From assembly GCF_036010325.1 (NCBI RefSeq), contig NZ_CP108549.1, positions 1 to 64,000 of the forward strand: a stretch of 64,000 bases of DNA. Reading direction: 5' to 3'. A program made the translations under genes and the position numbers. The first letter of the stretch is position 1. Each line of letters begins with the position of its first letter. Positions 17,301 through 25,486 of the stretch are shown in pieces. The DNA comes from Streptomyces sp. NBC_01210 (GTDB lineage Bacteria > Actinomycetota > Actinomycetes > Streptomycetales > Streptomycetaceae). The notes beneath the pieces are model-generated. The model was not told the DNA's origin. It worked only from the letters and a program-made list of their open reading frames with translations, and did not search any database.

Positions 17301-18971
17301 ACGCTGCAGCAGCGGCTCACCACCGCCCAGACAGCCATCGACACCCTCAACCAGGAGCTTTCCAGGGCCGGTTTTGCGGCACGCGCCCGCGCGGCAGAAC
17401 TCGCCCGGCAGACCGAGGCAGCGGACGCCGACCGCCTCACCGACCGCATTGCCGCCGCAGCCGAGGCCCACAGGAACGCCGAACGGGCCGAGCATGAAGC
17501 GGATCTGCTCCACCGCCAGGCTCTGGCAGCCCACCAGAAGGCGGCGGAACAACTGGACGACCTTACTCCCGGCGCGGAGCGGGTCTCCTTCCCCAGCGTC
17601 CAAGCCGCTCAGGAAGAACTGCAAGCAGAGGAGCAACGTCTGGAGCAGGACCGTGCGCTGGCCCAGGTGCGGCGCCTGGACGCCGAGCGCACGCACCGCA
17701 CCGCTGACCTCGCGGCCAGCCAGGCCGCACAGCTTCGGCAGTCGGCGCGCAGTCTCAGCGCGGCAACCGACCGCCAGCTTGGCCAGGACGGTGACGGCGG
17801 CGGCCCAGAACTGAGCGTGGACGCGCTGCTCCTCGAACAGCATGGCCTGTCCGCCGTGACCGCGCAGTCGCTGCAGCCGCAGGACGCCGAGCAGATCAAG
17901 GACAACATCACCCGCGACGTCTTCCAGGCCATCCGCGCCTACGAGAGTGCCAAGAATGCCCTGCGCAAGTACGTACAGCAGGTGGAACGGCTCGCCATGC
18001 AGCCGCAGTACGCAACCGTCGTCGACGGCCGGCTGCGCGAACGCCTGCAACAGGACCTCACCCTGCCCACCCGGCTGGCCGCCCTCCTGGAAGACATCGA
18101 GGAACGCGAACGACAGGTCGCCGGACTGCTCGCCGAGTCCGACGAGGACCAGGCCCGGGTCGTCGACGCCTGCGCGAGCACGGTCGAAGCCGTCCTCGAC
18201 AGCGTCGAGGAAGTCTCACGCCACTCCCGGCTCCCCGGCAACCTCGGGAGCTGGTCCAACCAGCGGTTCCTTTCACTGGAACTGCGCCAACGCGCCCGCG
18301 GGGACGAACTCGCGCGCAGGCTGTCGGCCGAAGTCGACCGGCTCATCTCCGAGCTGCCGGCCAGCGCCACGGGCCGGGCCAGCGCCCTGCCCGAAGCGAT
18401 GGCGCTGGCCAAGCGGCTGGTCCTGGCGGCGCTCGGCGGCCACGGCAACATCATCGCGAGAATCATCAAGCCGACGCAGAACCTGGACACCGTCGAACGC
18501 GAATCCGTCATCGAGATCCAGAAGTTCAGCGGCGGCGAGCTCCTGACCGTCTCCGTGCTTCTGTACTGCACGCTCGCCCGGATGCGTGCCGCCCAGCGCG
18601 ACCGCCGCATCCCCGGCGGCGTGGGAACGCTCGTCCTGGACAACCCCTTCGGAAAAGCCAACTACGGGCCCTTCGTCGATCTGCAGCGTCGCGTCGCCGG
18701 CGCCCACGGCATCCAGCTCGTCTACACCACAGGCTCCAACGACCGCCCGGCCCTGGGCCGTTTCCCCCTCATCATCCGCATGCGCAATGGCGTGGACCTG
18801 CGCACGAAGCGCCGCTACGTCCAGATCTTCGAACGGTACGGCGACGCTGTCACGGACGGCGTCGCCCGCGCCCAGGACGACGGCATCGCCTCCGCCCGCC
18901 TCCTGCGCCGCAGTGTTCTCCCCCAGGAGAGCAGTCAGGACACCGAGGCTCCCGAGGAGGATGCCGGATGA
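14391..18971 (+). CDS. jetC: Wadjet-type JetC-like SMC ATPase, large, with atypical ATPase motifs
   Basis: 1526 aa, longer than the ~1100 aa usual for JetC. The N-terminal head has a Walker A-like LRNGGGKSS at 47-55, where SMC proteins have G-x-N-G-x-G-K-S. Residues ~250-1340 are Glu/Ala/Arg-rich coiled coil with a hinge-like globular insert near 620-740. The C-terminal head has the ABC signature KFSGGE near 1378 and Walker B TLVLDNPFG near 1414, where Asn stands at the usual catalytic Glu position. Role: ATP-driven DNA loop extrusion with JetA/B, activating JetD cleavage of circular plasmids. Good ribosome site (GAGGAGGACTGAGGG). Confident as SMC-like; the Wadjet label rests on the whole operon. 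Confidence 0.75.
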   Translation: MLQLRRVRLENIGHRAAGFKSLVLDLTGGPGAIDGRPMRPVDVILWLRNGGGKSSLLSLFFSLLLPAKRDFIGALKAKSLAEYIPGGQVSHVIAEWGDSERPAAGAVLVTGGVYQWRDGQRPADLSSGWERLERRWYLLRPQPGGLELDCLPVRADDLQLSMSSYVKALEAAHKLERRLQLVVAEEQYTWEEQLGHHGLDPQVFMIQKAMNQEEGGITELFKFRTAEEFINFLIDMIVDAAAPTAARAALSKHADKLAARPARELEERFLAEAVLRLRPVQKATAEAALAEQALGQQVQLARRAGEHIQAQAERWEQESGSLRGRAEADAREAQEADNRVEGRRHRVAAVGEAAARLQVSDCATEHAGRIEAAGSAEREHAAWQAVPLLMDLADREAERQQVNQLLGALHSEQAPQREAVEQAGAALYARLEDGLTALAGEDEQARAELETAGAQVQEADREFEEAARAIGHADSRAASAEARLEEGQADIMAARASGVLAGQEEPHAALERLTREEDASLEHVEQARRQREAARERSAGIAAERLSCAGRLSTARQRHDHVWEQWNTLARERCDLAAEPRLGELAGTGDGPGKLDLDAVGTDLVAMLTDQVTHADTELAAERAQALDDQRLRDALERDGFCPPPREVEAAVAALRDRGANAVSGMQFLRETVPAHRHDEVIVAIPQLIGGVVICGPMPGGDLVALARQANVSLPTVIAVSSDDEARALLLREPGDLAVLPVRPSALDLQAGEEELRRVTARLDTLEERLKAVTARREADHALAGRLRVYLESFGPRARAALEELLSQLDDEVNTLTEHTSALAQKAEEAVESGRQAERRLAQHTDALMALTHLLPQVRALEATARATVHWTAEGRLARTEAREHRAAAKQLKKRCMSAEGQRRSAEAALRQCRERAERWSGWVEEIRQELSDEVIGRARPATVPDGSLQALRERWGQARRDWHDGISDTTLQQRLTTAQTAIDTLNQELSRAGFAARARAAELARQTEAADADRLTDRIAAAAEAHRNAERAEHEADLLHRQALAAHQKAAEQLDDLTPGAERVSFPSVQAAQEELQAEEQRLEQDRALAQVRRLDAERTHRTADLAASQAAQLRQSARSLSAATDRQLGQDGDGGGPELSVDALLLEQHGLSAVTAQSLQPQDAEQIKDNITRDVFQAIRAYESAKNALRKYVQQVERLAMQPQYATVVDGRLRERLQQDLTLPTRLAALLEDIEERERQVAGLLAESDEDQARVVDACASTVEAVLDSVEEVSRHSRLPGNLGSWSNQRFLSLELRQRARGDELARRLSAEVDRLISELPASATGRASALPEAMALAKRLVLAALGGHGNIIARIIKPTQNLDTVERESVIEIQKFSGGELLTVSVLLYCTLARMRAAQRDRRIPGGVGTLVLDNPFGKANYGPFVDLQRRVAGAHGIQLVYTTGSNDRPALGRFPLIIRMRNGVDLRTKRRYVQIFERYGDAVTDGVARAQDDGIASARLLRRSVLPQESSQDTEAPEEDAG

Positions 18972-20098
18972 GCGCCGCCGACCGCATGGCCGCCCATCTC
19001 GCCCAACAGCCCCGCCAGCGCGTCGACTTCGACGCGCTGGCGGGCGCCGCCGACACAGGGGACTCCAGCCTGGCCACCTCACCACGGCGCCGCCGCATCC
19101 TCGCCGATGCGGCCCAAGCCCTCCAAAGGCGTGGCCTGGCCCAACTGCCCAAAAGCAGCGCAGGCTGGGACTACAGCGCCCACCCGCCGCTGCCCCGGTG
19201 GGTCAAGCGATCACAGCCCGCCCGCTCACCCCGGCGCCGGCCGGCACCCCGGGCGTTCGTGGAACCACTGTCCTTCGCCAGCACCCTGAACCTGACCGCC
19301 GCCGACCACGCGCTCCTCGGCCCCGTCAACACCCTGCTGCGCGACGAGCCGGATGCCGAGATCGTTCCGCTCGCCGACCGCTCCTACCAGCTGTACGGCG
19401 ACGAGAAACGCCTCAAGAACATCGATCGCCAGCATCTCGTGGCCAAAGGACTCCTCGACGTCACCGCGCACCTGAGGGCGCGGCCCACCCCCGCCCCGCT
19501 GGCCATGTTCGAACTCGGGCCCGCACCCTGGATGCTCATCGTGGAGAACACCGCCGCGTTCACCAGCCTGCGGGAGATCCTCAACGCGTGGCCCGACCGC
19601 GACCAGGTGGGCTGGCTCGGCTTCGGATCCGGCGACCACCTCGCCGCCTCCATCCCCACCGCCCTGACCTCCTTGCGTGAACGCGACCACCCCGTCGGCA
19701 CCCTGCTGATGTACGCGGACCTCGACCTCGACGGCCTGCACTGCGCCCAGCAGACCAGCCACCGCGCACAGGCCGCCGGCCTTCCCCCGCTGCTGCCCGC
19801 CACCGGCCTCTACGAGGCGCTCCTCACCGGCCAACCGCGCTCCCACCCGCCCGCCGCCGCAGACGAAGCGCTCGCTGCGGCAGCCTGGCTCCCGCCTCAT
19901 ATCGCGCCGTCCGTCGCACAATTGCTGACCGACGGCCTGGTTCTGCGACAAGAAGCCCTCCCTCTGCCCCGTCTGCGCGCCCTGCTCACCCGGGACGCGC
20001 CCCTGCTGCCCCAGCTGCGCGACGGCGCCCCGCCAGGAGACCCCGTATACCCCGTCAGCCAAGGCCACGGTGAGCTCCACCCCGATGAGCCGGTGTAG
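18968..20098 (+). CDS. jetD: Wadjet-type JetD-like Toprim nuclease
   Basis: 376 aa, overlapping the SMC gene by ATGA. The N-terminal ~100 residues are basic and probably winged-helix. The middle carries the JetD-like LYGDEKRL. The C-terminal Toprim domain shows Glu in LIVENTAAF near 190 and the acidic cluster YADLDLDG near 250, the metal-binding residues of Toprim nucleases and topoisomerase VI A. In known Wadjet systems JetD nicks or cuts plasmid DNA when the SMC complex meets itself on a circle. Together with the SMC gene this is the best evidence for a Wadjet-type system. Confidence 0.75.
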   Translation: MSAADRMAAHLAQQPRQRVDFDALAGAADTGDSSLATSPRRRRILADAAQALQRRGLAQLPKSSAGWDYSAHPPLPRWVKRSQPARSPRRRPAPRAFVEPLSFASTLNLTAADHALLGPVNTLLRDEPDAEIVPLADRSYQLYGDEKRLKNIDRQHLVAKGLLDVTAHLRARPTPAPLAMFELGPAPWMLIVENTAAFTSLREILNAWPDRDQVGWLGFGSGDHLAASIPTALTSLRERDHPVGTLLMYADLDLDGLHCAQQTSHRAQAAGLPPLLPATGLYEALLTGQPRSHPPAAADEALAAAAWLPPHIAPSVAQLLTDGLVLRQEALPLPRLRALLTRDAPLLPQLRDGAPPGDPVYPVSQGHGELHPDEPV

Positions 20099-20406
20099 AA
20101 GCCCAGCTGCACGACACCCAGAGCGTGCTGGCAGTGGTGAAGGCCAGGCCGATCAGCGAATCGCTGCGTCGTCCCTTGAGGCCGACCCGTTCCCGGGCCG
20201 GCCGCCGATGCCGACATCGTCACCGGCTCCATGACCGTCCGCACAACGCTCAACGGCCACGGACAGCAGCGGCGATGCCCACGCCTGACCAGCACCGCAC
20301 CTGTCCGGTGACCCCGGCAGTGGAACAACTTCGTCTGTCAGTCCAGCCCTCTAAGCTCGAATCGGACACGGGCGCTGTGGGCCGGCAGAACGGTTAGAGG
20401 ACGGCA
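20099..20406. other. Intergenic stretch, possible debris
   Basis: About 308 bases between the SMC/Toprim operon and the Avs-like gene. Minus-strand frames look like scraps of a longer gene but nothing is recognisable. The ribosome site AGAGGA for the next gene is at about 20396-20401. Confidence 0.4.
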
Positions 20407-23400
20407 GTGACGGAAAACGACGGCAGAGCACACAACTGGCAGAGCATCCGGGAATGGGACGGAAGCCAGCATCGCGCCTTTGAAGAACTGTGCTTCCAGC
20501 TCCGTACGCCAGCGCCTCCAGGCTGGGAGACGATCAAGACAGCTGCTCCGGACGGCGGTGTCGAATGGTACGACCAGGCACCCGACGGCAGCGCCGCACA
20601 CGGGTACCAGGTCAAGTTCGTCCAGCGCATCGAGGACTTGCTCCCTCAGGCGAGGAAGAGTGCCAGGACGGTCGGCGAGAACATCGCCCACCGCAAGATC
20701 GTCCGGCTTGAGTTCCTGACGCCCTTCGACCTCTCCGACCCCACCCCTTTCACCCCGAGCGGGAAGCCGCGTACCGGCGCACGGGAGCGGTGGAACATCC
20801 ACATCGCCAAGTGGAAGGAACTGCCTGGTCTCGCCGGTGTCGACATCCGCTACGTCGGTGGTGGCGAACTGCTGGAGCGCCTGACCCGGCCAGGTAACGA
20901 GGGACGCCAGTGGTTCTTCTTCGAAAAACGCGTACTGGGCACAGAGTGGTTCCGGGAACAGGTCACACTTGCTGAGCGTCTGGCCGAGTCGCGGTACACG
21001 CCCGAACATCACGTGGCGTTGCCACTGGCTCAGGTGGCGGACGCGTGCGCCCTGCCACAGGAATTCCTGCGGCAATTCGTCCAGCGGGCCCGGGACCTGC
21101 GGGCCGTTGTCGAGACACTCCTGGCCGAGATGACGTGGTGGCTTGACCGCTATCCCGCGCCGGACAGCAGTCCAGCGCACGAAGCGCTGTCGCAGTGGGT
21201 GCGGTTGTGGACGCCTCCGCTGCGGGAGGGCGCGGACGCTTTGGTCCAGGACCTGTCTGCGGCATCCGCGGGTTCTGGTTTCCCCGCCGAGCAGGCAGCT
21301 GCTGTGGCTGAGGACATGCTGGATCGGCTGGGTGAATTCAGCAGCTTGGCCGACCGGTTCGCCGGGGAACCGGCCGGGAGCGGTGACGTTCCGGCACCGC
21401 CTCGGTCGCAGCCGCGCACAAGCCGCGTCCGGACAGCGTCCGAGAGCGTGGAGTCGATGTGCGAGGGTCCTCTCGCTCGTGCCAGCAACGCCTGCGAGCA
21501 GGTACTGGCCCTGCTGCGGGGCAGCGCTGCCCAGGCAGCGGAGAAGGGAGCGTGGCTGCTGCTGGGGGAAGCCGGCCAGGGCAAGACGCATCTGCTGGTC
21601 GATGCCGCGCGAAGGGCTGTGGACGAAGGCCGGCCGGCGCTGGTGGTGTTCGGGCAGGAGCTCAGCGGGCACAGGACCTTGAGCGAGATCGCGCAGAGGT
21701 GCGGGCTGGGCCAGCTGCCCGAGCGGGACTTCCTCCAGGCGATGGACGCGGCGGGCGCGGCCAGCGGATGCCGCTTCCTGTTGATCATCGATGCCCTCAA
21801 TGACTCCGCCGATGCCGGGCACTGGAAGAGTGAACTGCTCGCTCTCCAGGGGCATCTGGCCGGGTACCGGCACATCGCTCTGGCGGTGTCCTGCCGTTCG
21901 ACCTTCAGTTCCCTCGTGGTGCCGGACCGTTTCAACGGGCCGGCTTCGGTGCACTCCGGCTTCGCGGGCCGGGAGATGGAAGGCCTTGAGAGCTACCTTC
22001 GGGGGAATCCGGCTGCTCTTCCCAACACGCCCCTGCTTGCCTCGGTCTTCACCAACCCGCTGTTCGTGAAGCTGTACGCGGACAGTCTGAGCAGGAGCCA
22101 GAACCAGAGTACAGCTGGCTCGGGCGGCCGTCCGCGTGACCGTAGCGCGGTGTTCGACGCCTATGTCGATCACCGGGCGGAAGCCATCTGTACCCGGCTG
22201 GGGCTGGACCCTCTTGAGCGGCCCGTGCACCGTGCGGTAGATGCTCTTGCCTCCCACATGGCCGCCGAACACCTTTCCGTGCTTCCGCGTGGCGAGGCCC
22301 GTGACCTTGCCGACGCCTGCGCGCCTGCGGCCACGGCATGGCCGGACACCATGCTCGGGCAGCTCCTCGCTCAGGGCATCGTGTCCAACGAGCGGACCTA
22401 CGGGGCCGAGGCCGGTATCGGCATCGGTTTCCCCTACCAGGCATTCAGCGACGACCGCGTCGTGCGGTCGGTCTTCGCTGCCCACCAGGACGAGATCGAG
22501 TCGCTCCGTCAGGGCCGGCAACTGGCCGCCGACTCCCCTCTGCGGAACTGGTTGCGTGAGGCCGCCCCGAACTATCAGGAGGCCGCGTCGATTCTCCTGC
22601 CCGAGCAGGCCGGCACGGAGCTCATCGACCTCCTGGCTTCCCCTCCCGGGCCCACGACAGACACATCCGGGCCCGACGGCCGTGCGGACATGCAGCACTA
22701 TCTGCTGGCCCGGAGCTTTTTGGAAACGCTTCCCCTGCGCAGCACACGGAGCGTCAACGAACGCACCATCGCGCTCCTCAACGAGACGGCCGCCCGTCAC
22801 GGACGCAACTCCGACGTGCTGGAGGCTGTCCTGGCGGTCACCGCGGAGCCGGGGCATCTGCTGAACGCCGACCGTCTCCACCAGGTGCTGGCGAGAAGGC
22901 CGCGGCCCGAACGCGACGCATGGTGGGGTGTCGAGACTTACCCGATGGTGTGGGACGTCACAGCACTGCACCGGCTGCTGCGCTGGGCCGAGCAGTACCC
23001 CACCCCTCAGGATCTCCACCCCGCGTCCCGTCCGGCCCGACCCCGGCTCGGGGCCCGGACAGGCCGGCCCGTGACAGCACCTGGCGGCACCGAGGAAGTG
23101 GCCCGGCTGGCGGCCACGACGCTTATTTGGGCCCTCACGTCCTCCAACCGGTTCCTCCGGGACCGTGCGACCAAAGCCCTCGTGCAACTACTTCTGTCGC
23201 ACGGGGACGTTCTCGTGTCTCTCCTGGACAGATTCCTGCACGAGGACGCCGAGAAGGTGGACGATCCCTACCTCTTCGAGCGCCTGGTGTGGGTCGCGTA
23301 CGGGGTGGTGGCCCGGCGTGGCGGGAGCGAGTGGCAGCGCGGCCTCCTGGGGCAGGTCGCGCGGCGGATCACCGAGTACGTCTACGGTGATACCGGTTCG

Positions 23401-25428
23401 CCCGCGCACGCCTCGAGGAACGCGCTGCTGTGCGATGCGGCTACCCGCATCGTCACCATGGCGCACGGCGCAGGGGTCATCACTGACGAAGAAGCTGGGG
23501 TGGTCAGGCATCCGCATGCCTGCCCGGACATCGGGCAGCCCCCTGCGGAGGAGGATCTCGACGATCTCTTCCCACGGCGGGAGGAGGACAGGCCCCTGTG
23601 GGGATCGATTCGCTCGTCCCTGTCATCGCTGGGGGACTTCGCGGACTACGAAGTCCGTCCGGCCGTCCGCCACTTCAGCATGCTGCCTCTGGCGTCCGGT
23701 TATCCCCGCCGGCCATCGTGGCAGCGCCGCGATGATCCGGTCGCGGTGGACACCGACCGTATTCCGGCTTTCGCAGAAAGCCTCCCGGAGTCCGTCCGGC
23801 CTGCCCTGAGCACGTCGGCCGCGGTCGCGCAGCTCCTCACCGGGTGGAAGGCGCAGCAGGTCCTCGACCAGGACCAGTACGCGCTGCTGCGGGACTGCCG
23901 GGTGCCGCCGGCCGACGACGAACGCCTCGCTGAAACCGAGGTGGACGCGGCGTGGGCCGCGAGGTGGGTGCTCGCCCGCGTCGCCGACCTTGGATGGTCT
24001 CCTGAGCTCTTCGCCGAATTCGACACTACCCGTGGACGCATGTCCGGCGGCCGCCAGTCCCACAAGGGCGAACGGATCGGCAAGAAGTACCAGTGGATGG
24101 CCCTCCACGAGTTGGTGGAGCGGCTGGCGAACCACCGTCACCCCCACCGGACCTCTGAGCACGACGCCGCCCAATACGAGGGAGCGGCACGGCTGTACCT
24201 GCTCGACATCGATCCCTCCCTTCCTCCGGCCCGGCACCCGTTCGACGCTGCCGACGACGCAAGCGGCCACAGCGAAGCGGACAACGCAACCTTTCCGCCC
24301 GCCGACCCTGCGCACCCTCTCGCACCGCCTGCCCCGGCACTGCCTGACGACGACGGTATCGACGAGTGGATCAGCCATCCGAACAACCTGCCCGGTCTCG
24401 AGGAACTGGGTGTCCGGACCGACGGCCAGGGCAGGGAGTGGGTCGTGCTCGACGAACAGGCCATGGATGACCACGACGGCCGAGGCTGGAGCATCACCCA
24501 TGGACAGGCTGAGCAGTGGCACCGCATCACGAGCTGGACCGTTTCCGACGACCAGTTCACCAGCCTGCTCACATGGCTCAAGGGCCGCTCCCTCACGAAC
24601 CGGCTGATGCCCGAAGGACCCGACCGCCACAGCCTCCTGTTCGCCGACTTCCCCACCGTGCCTGGCCCCTGGACGGACCCTGAACCCGATACCTGGCACG
24701 TGAGTACGTTCCAGTACCCGGACCAAGAACCCGGTCCCGACAGGCCGGATGGCCTCGATGGTCCAGACGATGACGACGACCTGGCCACGCCGGAGACAAC
24801 CCCCGCACCAGCTGCTGCCGCCGAGCCCGTCGACGCCCTCGCCATCTGGAGGGAGAAGAGAGAAACGAAGCGAACCGAGTCCCTCGCCGACCTCGCAGAG
24901 CAGTGGGCGGACGGCCCCGTCGACGACGAGGACAACTGGCTGGAGCGCACCCTCGCCGCACAGCCGCAAGCCCAGATCGACCGCGCCGCGGACCCCGCCG
25001 GGCAACCCGTAACGGCTGTCCCGACCACCCAGACCTACAGCTGGGGTGCACAAAGCTCCGACTGCTCCCTCGACGCATCCGTATCCGTGACGCTGCTCAA
25101 TGACCCGCTCCTGAGAGACAGCGGACTCCAACGGGACCCCGACCGCCCCCTCTGGTACGACACCGACGGGCGGCTCCAGGTGCGGTACCTGTCGTGGGAC
25201 CGCCCAACCGGCACGGCCCACAGCCTCCTTGTCTCCCGGGAGTGGCTCGAGCAGCGGCTCCAACGAAGCGGCCACTGCCTGGTCCAGGGGATGCGCGGCG
25301 AACGGCAGACTGTCACACCCGAACACCCCCGGATCTGGAGGGAGTTCAGCCAGACGGCGGGCCACGCCGCAGATGGGCAACGGACACCGGGAACAAGCGT
25401 CACCACGCTCAGGAGAAGCCTCAGATAG
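20407..25428 (+). CDS. Avs-like STAND NTPase with N-terminal PD-(D/E)xK nuclease
   Basis: 1673 codons from GTG at 20407. The N-terminal ~170 residues look like a restriction-endonuclease fold: DGGVE at 49-53 and QVK at 68-70 form the acidic and Q-x-K parts of a Mrr/Cap4-type site. A STAND NTPase follows, with Walker A GEAGQGKT near 385 and Walker B LLIIDALND near 460. The C-terminal ~1000 residues are helical and repeat-like, as in sensor domains of antiviral STAND (Avs) proteins that recognise conserved phage proteins and then oligomerise to activate the effector. The extreme C-terminus (LYDTDGRLQVRYLSWD region) is a separate compact segment. The gene is stand-alone. The exact Avs type cannot be assigned by eye. 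Confidence 0.8.
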   Translation: MTENDGRAHNWQSIREWDGSQHRAFEELCFQLRTPAPPGWETIKTAAPDGGVEWYDQAPDGSAAHGYQVKFVQRIEDLLPQARKSARTVGENIAHRKIVRLEFLTPFDLSDPTPFTPSGKPRTGARERWNIHIAKWKELPGLAGVDIRYVGGGELLERLTRPGNEGRQWFFFEKRVLGTEWFREQVTLAERLAESRYTPEHHVALPLAQVADACALPQEFLRQFVQRARDLRAVVETLLAEMTWWLDRYPAPDSSPAHEALSQWVRLWTPPLREGADALVQDLSAASAGSGFPAEQAAAVAEDMLDRLGEFSSLADRFAGEPAGSGDVPAPPRSQPRTSRVRTASESVESMCEGPLARASNACEQVLALLRGSAAQAAEKGAWLLLGEAGQGKTHLLVDAARRAVDEGRPALVVFGQELSGHRTLSEIAQRCGLGQLPERDFLQAMDAAGAASGCRFLLIIDALNDSADAGHWKSELLALQGHLAGYRHIALAVSCRSTFSSLVVPDRFNGPASVHSGFAGREMEGLESYLRGNPAALPNTPLLASVFTNPLFVKLYADSLSRSQNQSTAGSGGRPRDRSAVFDAYVDHRAEAICTRLGLDPLERPVHRAVDALASHMAAEHLSVLPRGEARDLADACAPAATAWPDTMLGQLLAQGIVSNERTYGAEAGIGIGFPYQAFSDDRVVRSVFAAHQDEIESLRQGRQLAADSPLRNWLREAAPNYQEAASILLPEQAGTELIDLLASPPGPTTDTSGPDGRADMQHYLLARSFLETLPLRSTRSVNERTIALLNETAARHGRNSDVLEAVLAVTAEPGHLLNADRLHQVLARRPRPERDAWWGVETYPMVWDVTALHRLLRWAEQYPTPQDLHPASRPARPRLGARTGRPVTAPGGTEEVARLAATTLIWALTSSNRFLRDRATKALVQLLLSHGDVLVSLLDRFLHEDAEKVDDPYLFERLVWVAYGVVARRGGSEWQRGLLGQVARRITEYVYGDTGSPAHASRNALLCDAATRIVTMAHGAGVITDEEAGVVRHPHACPDIGQPPAEEDLDDLFPRREEDRPLWGSIRSSLSSLGDFADYEVRPAVRHFSMLPLASGYPRRPSWQRRDDPVAVDTDRIPAFAESLPESVRPALSTSAAVAQLLTGWKAQQVLDQDQYALLRDCRVPPADDERLAETEVDAAWAARWVLARVADLGWSPELFAEFDTTRGRMSGGRQSHKGERIGKKYQWMALHELVERLANHRHPHRTSEHDAAQYEGAARLYLLDIDPSLPPARHPFDAADDASGHSEADNATFPPADPAHPLAPPAPALPDDDGIDEWISHPNNLPGLEELGVRTDGQGREWVVLDEQAMDDHDGRGWSITHGQAEQWHRITSWTVSDDQFTSLLTWLKGRSLTNRLMPEGPDRHSLLFADFPTVPGPWTDPEPDTWHVSTFQYPDQEPGPDRPDGLDGPDDDDDLATPETTPAPAAAAEPVDALAIWREKRETKRTESLADLAEQWADGPVDDEDNWLERTLAAQPQAQIDRAADPAGQPVTAVPTTQTYSWGAQSSDCSLDASVSVTLLNDPLLRDSGLQRDPDRPLWYDTDGRLQVRYLSWDRPTGTAHSLLVSREWLEQRLQRSGHCLVQGMRGERQTVTPEHPRIWREFSQTAGHAADGQRTPGTSVTTLRRSLR

Positions 25429-25486
25429 CGGAGAAACAGCCGAGCAGGGCTGCCGCGCAGAGATCCGATCCTGCTGAGGACGGATC

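Noticed and set aside
15345..18050. 901-codon minus-strand open frame opposite the SMC gene
   Set aside because: Shadow of a high-GC coiled-coil gene; no recognisable motif and no operon context.
12004..20098. Wadjet type III (the TIGR02680-type set)
   Set aside because: Gene sizes and the SMC N-terminus do not match what I recall for that set; the A-B-C-D order fits the general Wadjet plan better.
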